Numbered from the stretch's first letter, positions 1 through 7,854 are shown. The stretch: DNA of 64,000 nucleotides from Methylorubrum extorquens (GCF_024169925.1 NZ_JALJXF010000001.1:4346001-4410000), one strand, 5' to 3'. Notes: generated from the letters alone by a model not told the origin. Made by a program: numbers and translations.

Positions 1-130
1 GGAGGAGGCCGGCATCGTCATCGGCCAAGCCCAGCCGATGAGCGACGCCGAGCGCCTGGCCGGCATGGCGGCCAAATCGCAGGAGTTCCTGGAGGAGGGC
101 GGCAAGCTCTACGTCGACGCGGCGGAGTAA
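1..130 (+). CDS. C-terminal fragment, possibly phosphomethylpyrimidine synthase (ThiC)
   Basis: An open frame enters from the left edge and ends at TAA 128-130, giving 42 residues. The tail contains GMAAKSQEFLEEGGKLYV, which resembles the conserved end of ThiC (a Gly-Met, a Lys-Ser-x-Glu-Phe, then a Gly-Gly-x-x-Tyr-Val finish). ThiC makes the HMP-phosphate pyrimidine of thiamine from AIR. The catalytic and Fe-S region would lie outside the window, so the call rests only on a short tail and is tentative. Confidence 0.4.
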   Translation, partial: EEAGIVIGQAQPMSDAERLAGMAAKSQEFLEEGGKLYVDAAE

Positions 131-346
131 GCCGCGCGCCGAATACGGGATGGCCGCCCGGCGGGCGACCATCCTCGCAAAACCTATCGTTTGATGCGAA
201 TTCGCGAAAATTCTTCAGGTCATCGTTACGGATCGGTGAGGCTGGCCGGCATTCCCGGGGGACAAGCGGCGGGCCTTAAGATTCCGGTAGCGACGCGCGC
301 AATCTCCTGAGGTCCGGCCTCGCGCCGGAACCGAAGGAATGCAGCC

Positions 347-694
347 ATGGACCCGATCAGGGCCGCGGCCTCGACGCCGCCCGTCTCCACCGCCCCCATC
401 ACCCCCGTCCGACCGGTCGCGGAGACCGTTCGCGACGAGGCGCCCGCCTCCCGCGTGCTCGATCCCGCGGTCACCGTCGCCGTGAGCCCCGAGAGTGCGG
501 ACACGAAACCGTCCGAGCCGGAGCGGCGTGCCTATACCCGCGATGCGGACAGCCAGAGCCTCGTTTTCCGTGTCACCGATCCGCAGACCGGCGATGTCGT
601 GATGCAGATCCCCGACGAAGTGATCCTCAAGGCGCGGGCCTACGCGCGGGAAGCAGCGCCATCTCCGGGCGAGCGCATCGCCAAGACGGCCTGA
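347..694 (+). CDS. FlaG-like flagellar small protein
   Basis: Encodes 115 residues. The N-terminal 60 residues are Pro/Ala/Thr-rich and probably disordered. Residues about 65-105 form the only conserved-looking block (SLVFRVTDPQTGDVVMQIP), which matches the pattern of FlaG-family proteins: a beta-strand, a D-x-x-T-G-x-V turn and a QIP motif. FlaG proteins influence flagellar filament or cap behaviour. The ATG is preceded by AAGGAA at 334-339. The convergent neighbour is flaF, which supports a flagellar role. The family call is by motif resemblance only; a general conserved hypothetical is the alternative. Confidence 0.5.
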   Translation: MDPIRAAASTPPVSTAPITPVRPVAETVRDEAPASRVLDPAVTVAVSPESADTKPSEPERRAYTRDADSQSLVFRVTDPQTGDVVMQIPDEVILKARAYAREAAPSPGERIAKTA

Positions 695-736
695 TACCAA
701 ATCCGCTCGATCCCTTCGGGATGGCGGATTTGGTAT
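694..736. repeat. Long palindrome after the FlaG-like gene
   Basis: Perfect 13-bp inverted arms, ATACCAAATCCGC (694-706) and its complement (724-736), flank a second small stem ATCCC/GGGAT. The left arm begins on the last base of the stop codon. There is no T tract, so it looks more like a dispersed palindromic element or an RNA 3' end stabiliser than a classical intrinsic terminator. Confidence 0.6.
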
Positions 737-877
737 GACCAGCCATCCGACGGGACCGGACGTGCGGGCACGCGCGCGCCGCGTCGGCCTATGGTCAGCG
801 GCCCAGACGGTACGCCGCTGCCGAAGGCGATCCGCTCCGGCAGCTCTGAAGCGATTCGGTTTTCTGGAAGCCGGCCT

Positions 878-1252
878 TTACACCCCCGGCCCGGCGTCGC
901 CCTGAAGCCCCGCGGCGATGTGGTTGTTGAGCGAGACGAGCGACTCGATCTTCTGCGCCGTCGGCTCGATCATCGTGTCCAAAATCGTATGGAACACGTA
1001 GGCCGAGAGCTGCGCCATGCCGGTGCGGACCTCGGTGGGGAGCGGGCTGTTCGGCTCGGTCGCGGCGGAGGCCAGGATCGTCCAGACACGCTGGTTGAAC
1101 GTCAGCGCGTCGTTGAGCGCCGGCCCCGCCTCGATCTGTGAGCCGAGGGACTGGAGACGGCCGGCGGCCTTCAGCAGAACGGCCGCCTCGGCTTCCCGAG
1201 GGGAGAGCGCCACGCGCGAAGCCTTCGCATAGGCATTGGCCGCGTACTGCAT
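878..1252 (-). CDS. flaF: Flagellar biosynthesis regulator FlaF
   Basis: A 124-residue protein that fits the FlaF family in length and pattern: an N-terminal YAANAYAKAS stretch, a middle block with FNQRVWTILASAA (FlaF proteins have N-x-x-L/V-W-T here) and a C-terminal helix with LVSLNNHIAAGL. FlaF is needed for flagellin synthesis or secretion in alphaproteobacteria, usually acting opposite FlbT. The start at 1252 is chosen because AGGGAG lies about 10 bases upstream and the family begins here; the frame stays open further upstream but carries no conserved sequence. It converges on the FlaG-like gene. flbT is not in the window. Confidence 0.8.
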   Translation of the reverse strand: MQYAANAYAKASRVALSPREAEAAVLLKAAGRLQSLGSQIEAGPALNDALTFNQRVWTILASAATEPNSPLPTEVRTGMAQLSAYVFHTILDTMIEPTAQKIESLVSLNNHIAAGLQGDAGPGV

Positions 1253-1429
1253 CGTCAGTGTTCTCCCTGCGCCGCCCTCGGCCGATCGCAGGCGAATCAA
1301 TGCATCGTTTTTGTTAAAAGCCGGTATGCGAGCGTTCTGCCGTATTGGCGCCCCGAAAGGGGGTGAGTGCTTCGACGTGGCGGCCGTTATGGCCAGTCCG
1401 TGCCACATCGGGTCCGGAACCCGCTTCAG

Positions 1430-1669
1430 ATGACGAATTTCTTTCTCGGATTGATGGCCGGCTGCATCATCGCCGGTGTCGTCACCATCACCGCTGCCCG
1501 GCACCCGGCGGTGCAAATGCGGCTCGGCCTCGTGCCGCCCGCTCAGGCGGCGGTCGTCGTAGCACCCCGCCCTGAAACGCCCCGCTGCCCGGTGCCGAAG
1601 ACGGCGAACCAAGTCGGCAATCCGGAGATGCTGTTCTCGCGTAGCCGCCTCTGGTCGGTCGCCCCCTGA
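1430..1669 (+). CDS. Small single-span membrane protein, unknown
   Basis: Encodes 79 residues. Residues 3-23 (FFLGLMAGCIIAGVVTITAA) form one hydrophobic helix at the N-terminus, either a signal anchor or an uncleaved signal. The rest is Pro/Val-rich with two cysteines and no recognised domain. No strong ribosome-binding site precedes the ATG; the frame is open further upstream but the conserved-looking part starts at the membrane helix. Function not recognised. Confidence 0.5.
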   Translation: MTNFFLGLMAGCIIAGVVTITAARHPAVQMRLGLVPPAQAAVVVAPRPETPRCPVPKTANQVGNPEMLFSRSRLWSVAP

Positions 1670-1802
1670 GGCCAGTCCTGATCCCTTGAGGCAGGCCTCA
1701 GGAAATCCGCTCGTTCGCTTCGCAGGGCACGATGTCGTGTCTCGTGCGAGCACCGCGCGGGCTTGCTGACCGGTCCCCGCCTGGATCTGAGCGGAAGCCG
1801 GA

Positions 1803-1943
1803 TCAGACGCTGCTGCTGAGCAGAAACATCACCATCGTCGTCGCAACGGTGCTGCCGAGGAAGCCGAACAGGGCCGCGGCGAAGGAAGGGCCGGTCTGCA
1901 TGTCGGCGGTGGGCTGACGGAGGGCGTTGTCGGTGGCGATCAT
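1803..1943 (-). CDS. 46-residue hydrophobic peptide, unknown
   Basis: A very short frame: about 20 polar residues, then a single membrane helix (FAAALFGFLGSTVATTMVMF) ending LLSSSV. An AGGG lies about 8 bases before the ATG and the codon use is GC3-rich like the neighbours, which suggests it may be real. Its layout (short polar head plus one C-terminal helix) is that of a small bacterial membrane protein. No family recognised. Confidence 0.4.
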   Translation of the reverse strand: MIATDNALRQPTADMQTGPSFAAALFGFLGSTVATTMVMFLLSSSV

Positions 1944-2129
1944 GGCAAGACCCTGAGGGAAGAAGAGGAGTTTTCCGGCGCGAAGCGATCGGTTCGATTG
2001 CAGTGAATCTGCGCTTCACAGTGACGCTTGGCGGTGCGGGACCACACTCGAAACCGCGGACGGATCCGGCTTTGGCAGCATCGGGTTAGAGGCAGTCTCG
2101 ATCCGCCGGGAGCGCGGGGCCGGCCGCGG

Positions 2130-2456
2130 TCAGTCGCAGCGGTTGACCTGCTTGGCGGCGCGCAGGGAGCGGAGCTCGCTGCGCAGATCGATCGACACGA
2201 TGTCGGCCCCGCAATCCTCGAAGGCGTCCTGCGCCTCGTGGTAGCGGTCGCCGATCTCGTCGAGGGTGTCGCAAACCCGGTCGTGATTGCCGAGCTGTGC
2301 TTCCTGGCGGGCCTGATAGCGCAGAGCGCTGGCTTCCTGGATCTTGCGGCGGCCATCGAGGCAGCCCGGCGCCGCGAGCGCGGAGGAAGCCAGGGAGACG
2401 CCGACGAGGGAGGCCGCAAGGCCGGCGAAAACGGTGTGTCGCATGAGGTGACGCAT
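2130..2456 (-). CDS. Small exported protein, unknown
   Basis: Encodes 108 residues with a clear signal peptide: a basic start, a hydrophobic core (VFAGLAASLVGVSLASSALA) and an ALA cleavage site followed by APGC. The mature part of about 80 residues is helical and charged with four cysteines (APGC, VCDT, EDCG, NRCD), so two disulfides in the periplasm are possible. An internal Met four codons downstream (2444) is an alternative start. The family is not recognised. Confidence 0.65.
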   Translation of the reverse strand: MRHLMRHTVFAGLAASLVGVSLASSALAAPGCLDGRRKIQEASALRYQARQEAQLGNHDRVCDTLDEIGDRYHEAQDAFEDCGADIVSIDLRSELRSLRAAKQVNRCD

Positions 2457-2691
2457 GGGGCAGACCGACTTTGTTCGACCGAAGTCATGATAAGGTTAAG
2501 GAGCGTTCAGCACGCGGCCATCACAGTGTCTTCACCGATCCGGCCACTGCGTCGTCGCTCGTGTCGGCTTTTGAACGGTGACGCTAAGCCGATGGTTCCG
2601 AAACTGGCCTGCAGGATCTGCCAAGATTCTTGGAGGCTTCCCGGACGATTCTTGGTGGAACATTCGGCGCACTGGGATTCGATCGACACCC

Positions 2692-3276
2692 CTATCCCTC
2701 GGTGGACTCCTTTTGACCGAGATCTTGGCGACGGAGATCCTGCCCGGCGCGGTTTTGGCGCGCCGTCCCCGACACACGCCCGCGGCGCGAGACGAAAATC
2801 TGGTCGAGGGTGACCGGCGCCAAGCCCTGCGCATCGACGCCGACATCGTATTGTCGCGGGATCGGCTTGAGCCGGCCGTGGGAATGGCCGTGCAGGTTGA
2901 TCGCGCCGCGGCCGAGGCCGTTCCAGGTGCGGAAGGCGTAGTGGCACAGTACGAGCCGGCGGCCCTCGACCTCGGTCTCCGCGTAATGCGCCACCGAAGT
3001 CCAGCCGGGCGCCGAGAGGGTGGCGGGGCCGTCGTTGTTGCCGACGATCAGGTGCTTGCGGCCGTTGAGCGCGCCGAGTAGGGCCGCGATGCGCTCCGGG
3101 GGAGGGCCGAGGGCGAAGTCTCCGAGATGCCAGACGGTATCGTCCGGCCCGACGACGGCGTTCCAGGCCTCGACGAGGGCCGCGTCGTGGGACGGCAGAT
3201 CCGCGAAGGGGCGCCGGTCGATCCGCAGGATCCGGGGGTCGCCGAAATGCGTGTCGCTCGTGAAGAAGATGGTCAT
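2692..3276 (-). CDS. Calcineurin-like metallophosphoesterase
   Basis: A 194-residue protein with the metallophosphoesterase motifs in order: SDTHFGD near the start, GDFA at about 50, GNND at about 82 and HGHSHG at about 135. These residues bind a di-metal centre and hydrolyse phosphoesters; the natural substrate cannot be told from sequence. It belongs to the short YfcE-like branch. The start at 3276 places the first beta-strand (MTIFFTSDTHF) at the N-terminus; the frame opens ten codons further upstream. The last 25 residues are Gln/Arg-rich and look unconserved. Monocistronic. Confidence 0.8.
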   Translation of the reverse strand: MTIFFTSDTHFGDPRILRIDRRPFADLPSHDAALVEAWNAVVGPDDTVWHLGDFALGPPPERIAALLGALNGRKHLIVGNNDGPATLSAPGWTSVAHYAETEVEGRRLVLCHYAFRTWNGLGRGAINLHGHSHGRLKPIPRQYDVGVDAQGLAPVTLDQIFVSRRGRVSGTARQNRAGQDLRRQDLGQKESTEG

Positions 3277-3333
3277 CCGCCGCGCTGTCCGGTGTGAGCG
3301 GGACAACGCGGCGGATGGGAGAACGATGCCGGC

Positions 3334-4458
3334 CTAACGTCCTGGGCTGAAGCGCAGCGGTACGGTGACCGGGAGGCTCGACTGCGTTACGCCGGCGGGG
3401 GCGGGCGGCAAGCTGCCGCGCACCGCCGCGAGCGCGGCGCTGTCGATGGCGCCGATCCCGCTGCTGCTGCTCAGAGACGCTCCGCTCACCGCGCCGGAGC
3501 GGCTCACGGTGAAGCGCACGGTGGCCACGCCGCCACTGGTGCCGGCCGCGGCTTCACGGTTCATCCGGCCACGGATCGTCGCAGCGATGGAGCCCTTCCA
3601 GGCCGCCATGGCGTTGGGGTCGTTGGCCGCGGCGGCCGTGCCCGTCGCGCTCTGGCGCGAGGTGGCGGCGGAGTTGCGCTGCGAATTGCCCACCTGCGCC
3701 GCCTGGGCACGCCGGGCGGCGTCACGCTCGGCCTTCGCCTTGGCGGCCTTGATCCGCGCTTCCTTCTGCGCCTCCTCGCGCTTCTTCTCGATGATCTCCT
3801 TGCGGCGTGCCTCGCGCTTCTTCTCCAGCTCGGCCTTGCGGCGCTCCTCGATCTTGGGATCGGGCTTGGGCGGCTCCGGGGCCTTCGCCACCACGGGCGG
3901 GGGCGGCGCCAGCGGCTCCGCCTCCTGCGCCTCGGAGGCGATGATCTGCTCCTCCGGCGGCGGGGGAACCGTGTCGGGCGGAACTTCCGTCACGGCTTCC
4001 GGCGGCGGAGGCGGCGGCTGTACCTCCTCCGGCATCACCTCCGTCATCTCCGGGGGGGGCGGGGGCTTCACCTCGTCCGGTGTCTCGACCGGCTCGGCCG
4101 TCTCCGGCTCGCCCTCGGGCTTGGCCTCCTCGGGAATCTCTTCGACCCGCTGCGACTCGGCAGGCGCCTGGGTCTCGGCCTCCGCCATCTGCGGCGCGAG
4201 ATCGATCGTGATCTCCTGATCCCCCGGGGGCGCGGGCGGGGTCAGATGCAGATAGGTGATGCCGATCAACCCCGCGGCGTGCAGGGCCAGGGCCAGGGCG
4301 AAGGCGACCGTGAGGCGCCCCTGGCCGCCTCCCTCGGAAGGGCCCGAGGGTAATCCCTGCCCGGCATGAGCGGGCACGGGAGCCGGCATCGGAGCAGATA
4401 TCGGGGCCTGCATCGGCGGCATGGGGGCGGCCTTCGGAGCTGGCTTGGGAGCGGCCAT
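3334..4458 (-). CDS. tonB: TonB energy-transducing protein
   Basis: Encodes 374 residues. A Pro-rich cytoplasmic lead is followed by one membrane helix at about residues 51-72 (AFALALALHAAGLIGITYL), a long Pro/Glu-rich periplasmic spacer (repeated PPPPE blocks), a Lys/Glu/Arg coiled stretch, and a C-terminal TonB domain that begins near AAWKGSIAATIRGRMNR and ends in LPVTVPLRFSPGR. TonB couples the proton motive force to outer-membrane receptors, typically for siderophores, haem or cobalamin. The start at 4458 sits four bases after the exbD stop; the frame reaches back into exbD. It is the last gene of the exbB-exbD-tonB operon. Confidence 0.88.
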   Translation of the reverse strand: MAAPKPAPKAAPMPPMQAPISAPMPAPVPAHAGQGLPSGPSEGGGQGRLTVAFALALALHAAGLIGITYLHLTPPAPPGDQEITIDLAPQMAEAETQAPAESQRVEEIPEEAKPEGEPETAEPVETPDEVKPPPPPEMTEVMPEEVQPPPPPPEAVTEVPPDTVPPPPEEQIIASEAQEAEPLAPPPPVVAKAPEPPKPDPKIEERRKAELEKKREARRKEIIEKKREEAQKEARIKAAKAKAERDAARRAQAAQVGNSQRNSAATSRQSATGTAAAANDPNAMAAWKGSIAATIRGRMNREAAAGTSGGVATVRFTVSRSGAVSGASLSSSSGIGAIDSAALAAVRGSLPPAPAGVTQSSLPVTVPLRFSPGR

Positions 4459-4462
4459 CGGC

Positions 4463-4924
4463 TTAACGGGGCGTCCCTGCGGCTGGCGCGCCACCCGCCG
4501 ACTGGGCAATCAGCGAGACCTTGGTGAAGCCCGCCTGACCGACGAGGCCCATCACTTCCATGATCCGGCCGTAGGGCACGTCCCGGTCGCCGCGCACGAG
4601 CACGACCTGATCCGGGTTCTCCGCCCTGAGCTGCTTCAGGCGCGGCAGGATCGTCTCCGGCGTGAAGCCGTCCTTGGCGATGAACGGATTGCCGTCCTTG
4701 TCGATGGAGACTTCGAGCGGCTTCTGTGACTGCGCCACCTTGGCGGCGGTCGTCTTCGGCAGTTGCACCGGCACGCCCGTCGTCATCAGCGGCGCGGCCA
4801 CCATGAAGATGATCAGCAGCACCAGCATCACGTCGACCATCGGCGTGACGTTGATCTCGGACATCGGCGTGGCGTCGAGGCCGTCCTCGTCGTCGCTCGC
4901 CGAACGCGCGGTTCCCATGGCCAT
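4463..4924 (-). CDS. exbD: Biopolymer transport protein ExbD
   Basis: A 153-residue ExbD/TolR family protein. One membrane helix (residues 28-48, PMVDVMLVLLIIFMVAAPLM) contains the conserved Asp that carries protons in the ExbB-ExbD motor. The periplasmic domain (PLEVSIDKDGNPFIAKDG ... VVLVRGDRDVPYGRIMEVM) is typical. Direct linkage to tonB, rather than to tolA/tolB/pal, favours ExbD over TolR. It lies between exbB (84 bp upstream) and tonB (4 bp downstream). Confidence 0.9.
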   Translation of the reverse strand: MAMGTARSASDDEDGLDATPMSEINVTPMVDVMLVLLIIFMVAAPLMTTGVPVQLPKTTAAKVAQSQKPLEVSIDKDGNPFIAKDGFTPETILPRLKQLRAENPDQVVLVRGDRDVPYGRIMEVMGLVGQAGFTKVSLIAQSAGGAPAAGTPR

Positions 4925-5008
4925 GGCTTCGCCCTTCCGGGTGTCGGCGACGGCCCGCCGAGCTGAGGCGGGCGCCGCGAAGGTTTCAGGAGTCGGCGAA
5001 GAAGCGGA

Positions 5009-5710
5009 TTACTCGGCCGCCGCGGCCCGGGCGTGGGGACCGCGGTCACGGGCGAGGCGGTTGCCAAGCACCGAGATGCAGGAGACGAAGCTCGACTGGA
5101 TGCGGGCGACGTCACCCGAGAGCTTGTTGTAGGCCATCACCGCCGGGATCGCGACGACGAGGCCGATGGCGGTGGCGAACAGCGCCTCCGCGATGCCGGG
5201 CGCCACGACCGCGAGGCTGGTGTCCTGGCTCTTCGCGATCGACGAGAACGAGTTCATGATACCCCAGACCGTGCCGAACAGGCCGACGAAGGGGGCGGTG
5301 GAACCGGAGGTCGCCAGCAGCGGCAATCCGCTCTGGAGACGCTTCACCTCCAGGCTGAGCGCGCCCTTCATCGCCCGCTCGATCCGCTCGCGGCGCTCGG
5401 CCCGGCTCTCGCTCGGATCCTGGTCACGCCACGCGTCGAGCCCCGCCTTGATCACGTGGCCGGAGATGCCCTTCTGCCCGGTATCGATGGTGCCCTCCGA
5501 GCGGACCATCGCGTCGAAGGCCTTGGCCTGCCGTTTGGCGGCGGAGAGGCGCACGATCTTCTCGAAGACGACGGTCCAGCAGGCGAGCGAGGCCACCACG
5601 AGGAGAATCATCACGCTTTTGACGATCGGGTCGGCCTGCAGGAACAGACCGATGAACGACATGTCGTGGGCTGCAGCGACCGCCTCGGCGGGCACGGACG
5701 TCGGATCCAT
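5009..5710 (-). CDS. exbB: TonB-system proton channel ExbB
   Basis: A 233-residue MotA/TolQ/ExbB family protein. Three membrane helices are visible, at about residues 22-46, 127-150 and 160-185, with the family signature [13 protein letters not shown] and a Glu-rich cytoplasmic loop between helices 1 and 2. Five copies form the channel around ExbD. The start at 5710 is preceded by GAGGAG seven bases away; the frame upstream lacks a comparable site. The order exbB-exbD-tonB on one strand marks a TonB rather than a Tol unit. Confidence 0.9.
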   Translation of the reverse strand: MDPTSVPAEAVAAAHDMSFIGLFLQADPIVKSVMILLVVASLACWTVVFEKIVRLSAAKRQAKAFDAMVRSEGTIDTGQKGISGHVIKAGLDAWRDQDPSESRAERRERIERAMKGALSLEVKRLQSGLPLLATSGSTAPFVGLFGTVWGIMNSFSSIAKSQDTSLAVVAPGIAEALFATAIGLVVAIPAVMAYNKLSGDVARIQSSFVSCISVLGNRLARDRGPHARAAAAE

Positions 5711-5781
5711 GTGTGACTCCTCGTGGCTCCAATATGCGTCCGTCACACCCGGTCGAACCGGTGGGACGGACGCGGCCGGCC

Positions 5782-6264
5782 TCAGCGATCGAAGGCGGCC
5801 GATGTCTTGGTGGCGGGCTCGATCCGCTCCAGGCAGGTCTCGCGGGTGGCGTCACCGCCCTCGCAAGCGAGCACGTCGTTGAGCAGAAGGCGGCCGATTT
5901 TCGGGCAGGAGAGGCCGGCGAAGTCGAAGAGCCGCACCACGGTCTTCTTCTCTTGCACCGGGCCCAACTCGACGGCGAGGCGCTTCTGGGCGACGCCCTC
6001 CGTGTCGAAGGCGAACAGATCGACCTTGAGCGACTTCAGCGCGGGCCCGCGGCTGTTGTCGACGAGCATGTAGGTGCGGCAGGCCTCGCCCGCGGGCTCG
6101 AGCCGGTTCAGCTCGATCTTCAGGGGAGGGGCGTCCGATTTGGCCGGCGGCGTCGCATCCTGTGCCATCGCGGCGGGGATCGCGGTGATCAGCGCTGCGG
6201 CGAGGGCGGCACTCGCGACGAGGCGTCCCCCGATCCCGCTGCGTCCCGGCCCTGCATCGCTCAT
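5782..6264 (-). CDS. Exported protein leading the TonB operon, unknown
   Basis: Encodes 160 residues with a signal peptide (basic GRSGIGGR, hydrophobic LVASAALAAALITAIPAAMA, cleavage near AMA|QDA). The mature domain of about 125 residues has four Cys and a beta-rich pattern (CRTYMLVDNSRG, VDLFAFDTEG, VVRLFDFAGLSC); I do not recognise the family. It lies 71 bp upstream of exbB on the same strand, so it may be the first gene of the TonB operon and work in the periplasm. GGGGA precedes the chosen ATG. Confidence 0.7.
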   Translation of the reverse strand: MSDAGPGRSGIGGRLVASAALAAALITAIPAAMAQDATPPAKSDAPPLKIELNRLEPAGEACRTYMLVDNSRGPALKSLKVDLFAFDTEGVAQKRLAVELGPVQEKKTVVRLFDFAGLSCPKIGRLLLNDVLACEGGDATRETCLERIEPATKTSAAFDR

Positions 6265-6699
6265 TCCCCAGCCTTCCTGAATCACGACGATCTCATCTCC
6301 CCAATCTCGCGCCGCCCCGGAGATCCGGCGCGGGCCGCTTGACCCGAAGGCCGAAGGACTGCCGCTGTCCCGCCGACATTCGCTTCGCCGTGGTTTCGAC
6401 GGCACCGAGAGGCGCCGTCATCCGAAGCGGGATCACCGTGACGCGGTCTCCGCCGCATGGCGATGTGCGGATACAGCAAAGGTCACGCCCAGCGCTTCCG
6501 ACAGCACCGTGTACGTTTCCGGAGCGTGCCTATCCGACAAGCAGGGTGTTGATCAAGGTTTGCTAAGAATTTCAGAGCAATTCCAAACTATTGAAGAAAG
6601 CCGGCACTCGGATTGGGATTTCTCTTTTATCCCGGCGCAGTTGCCGTTTTATCCCGAATCCCCATTCCCCGTGCTTCACCGCCCGCGCAGCCGACCACC
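6265..6699. other. Gene-free spacer between the TonB operon and hsp20
   Basis: No convincing coding region on either strand. The part from about 6535 to 6650 is clearly richer in A/T than the flanks and probably holds the divergent promoters. At 6570-6587 it contains TTTCAGAGCAATTCCAAA, loosely like the Irr/ICE iron-control site of rhizobia (see findings). Confidence 0.5.
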
Positions 6700-6728
6700 C
6701 TTGATCGGTATCCGCCCACTTTCCATAT
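6700..6728 (+). promoter_or_regulatory. Candidate RpoH (sigma-32) promoter of hsp20
   Basis: CTTGATC at 6700-6706 and CCATAT at 6723-6728 resemble the -35 CTTG and -10 C-x-ATAT elements of alphaproteobacterial heat-shock promoters, with spacing 19 (18 if the preceding T is counted). A start near 6735 would give a leader of about 100 bases. The match is by eye. Confidence 0.45.
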
Positions 6729-6810
6729 CCTGAGCTAAGAGCGCTGCCGCGAGGCGGGCTCGAGACCGCGAGGTGCCGCCAAGGGCTCGACGCCGTTCGA
6801 TCCCCCAGGG

Positions 6811-6822
6811 CCTCGCCGGAGG
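6811..6822 (+). promoter_or_regulatory. Hairpin hiding the hsp20 Shine-Dalgarno site
   Basis: CCTC (6811-6814) can pair with GAGG (6819-6822) across a four-base loop. GAGG is the core of the only Shine-Dalgarno sequence (GGAGG) before the hsp20 ATG at 6834. Small heat-shock genes of rhizobia are commonly controlled by RNA thermometers of the ROSE type that mask this site; whether this leader melts with temperature is inference. Confidence 0.4.
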
Positions 6823-6833
6823 TTTGAGCGACG

Positions 6834-7265
6834 ATGACGCGGCCGTCCCCGTTCGGGTATCCATTCCTGCTCGGCTTCGACGAGATCGAGCAGGCACTCG
6901 ATCGTGTCTCGAAGGCCGCCAGCGACGGGTATCCGCCCTACAACATCGAACGTGTTACCCGCAGCGAACGCGAGCCCGAACGCTTGCGGATCACGCTCGC
7001 CGTGGCCGGCTTTACGCAGGATCAGCTCGACGTTTCCCTGGAGGAGAATCAACTGGTCGTGCGGGGGCGGCAGGTCGACGACAAGTCCCGTCACTACCTG
7101 CATCGCGGCATCGCGGCGCGGCAGTTTCAGCGGGCCTTCCTTCTTGCCGACGGCATGGAGGTCTTGGGCGCGGAGCTGTCGAACGGGCTACTGGCGATCG
7201 ATCTAGCACGACCCGAGCCCGAGCGCATCGTGCGCAAGATCGCGATCGCCGCCAAGGATCCCTGA
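6834..7265 (+). CDS. Small heat-shock protein, Hsp20 family
   Basis: A 143-residue IbpA/HspA-like chaperone. The alpha-crystallin domain spans about residues 38-130 (YNIERV ... LRITLAVAGFTQDQLDVSLEENQLVVRGRQ ... GLLAIDLARP), with the L-A-V-A-G-F and G-x-L-x-I signatures. It holds unfolding proteins in the cytoplasm. The GGAGG 11 bases before the start supports this ATG. A heat-shock-type promoter and an SD-masking hairpin precede it, and a DUF1150 gene follows, the usual Rhizobiales arrangement. Confidence 0.9.
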   Translation: MTRPSPFGYPFLLGFDEIEQALDRVSKAASDGYPPYNIERVTRSEREPERLRITLAVAGFTQDQLDVSLEENQLVVRGRQVDDKSRHYLHRGIAARQFQRAFLLADGMEVLGAELSNGLLAIDLARPEPERIVRKIAIAAKDP

Positions 7266-7438
7266 TCCTGCGGGGCGATCCGGACCTGCTCAACCCAGTG
7301 GCGACGCGGGCGATCCGCGTCGATGGATCGCAGGCTCCACCGCCCGTCTCTCGGGCCTCCACCCCATCCCGGATTTGTCGCTGCCGATGTGCGGGACCAT
7401 ATCCGGTTCAACGCTCTGCCTCGGAAGGAGGGCATTCC

Positions 7439-7720
7439 ATGACCACTGCCACAAACGACCTGACCATCGATACGACTGCCAACCCTGCCGTCGATCCGGC
7501 AGAGTTCGCCGCACTCGGCGAAGGGCACATCGCCTATGTCCGCCCGATCCGCTCGGACGAGGTGCGCAACCTGTTCCCTCAGGCGCCCGAGATGAGCCCC
7601 GGCCTCGACCTGTTCGCCCTGCTCTCGGCGAGCGGCGCGCCGATCCTGCTCACCGATTCCCGCGAGGTCGCCGTGGCGAACGCCATGGCCCACCAGCTCT
7701 ACCCGGTGAGCCTTCACTAG
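7439..7720 (+). CDS. DUF1150 family protein
   Basis: A 93-residue acidic protein with the DUF1150 pattern: GHIAYVRPIRSDEV in the middle and a C-terminal GAPILLTDSREVAVANA. The family has no established biochemical role but is repeatedly found beside hsp20 in Rhizobiales, so a stress-linked role is likely. AAGGAGGG lies 8 bases before the ATG. The 173-bp gap after hsp20 contains no obvious terminator, so co-transcription is possible. Confidence 0.8.
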   Translation: MTTATNDLTIDTTANPAVDPAEFAALGEGHIAYVRPIRSDEVRNLFPQAPEMSPGLDLFALLSASGAPILLTDSREVAVANAMAHQLYPVSLH

Positions 7721-7721
7721 A

Positions 7722-7767
7722 ACATCATCCCGAAAGCGGGTTGCCGGCTTTCGGAAGAAGCTGATGT
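7722..7767. repeat. Nested inverted repeat
   Basis: Outer arms ACATCA/TGATGT (7722-7727, 7762-7767) enclose perfect arms CCGAAAGC/GCTTTCGG (7730-7737, 7747-7754). It follows the DUF1150 stop by one base and is trailed by an A-rich run. It could end transcription of the hsp20 unit; the layered arms also suggest a dispersed palindromic element. Confidence 0.55.
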
Positions 7768-7788
7768 AAAAACAAAAGGCGAGAGCAT

Positions 7789-7813
7789 CGTCCCGGGTCC
7801 GATATCCGGGACG
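7789..7813. terminator. Hairpin between convergent genes
   Basis: Perfect 8-bp arms CGTCCCGG (7789-7796) and CCGGGACG (7806-7813) around a nine-base loop, in the gap between the DUF1150 gene and the opposing hydrolase gene. No strong T run follows on either strand, so terminator function is only likely. Confidence 0.4.
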
Positions 7814-7854
7814 AACTCTGGAGTCGTCTCCCCGCCGCTCGGCGGGTACACATC

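Noticed and set aside
6773..7438. A long plus-strand frame running through hsp20 into the DUF1150 gene
   Set aside because: Only its last 93 codons (from 7439) look like protein; the upstream part is another frame of hsp20, and a good ribosome-binding site precedes 7439.
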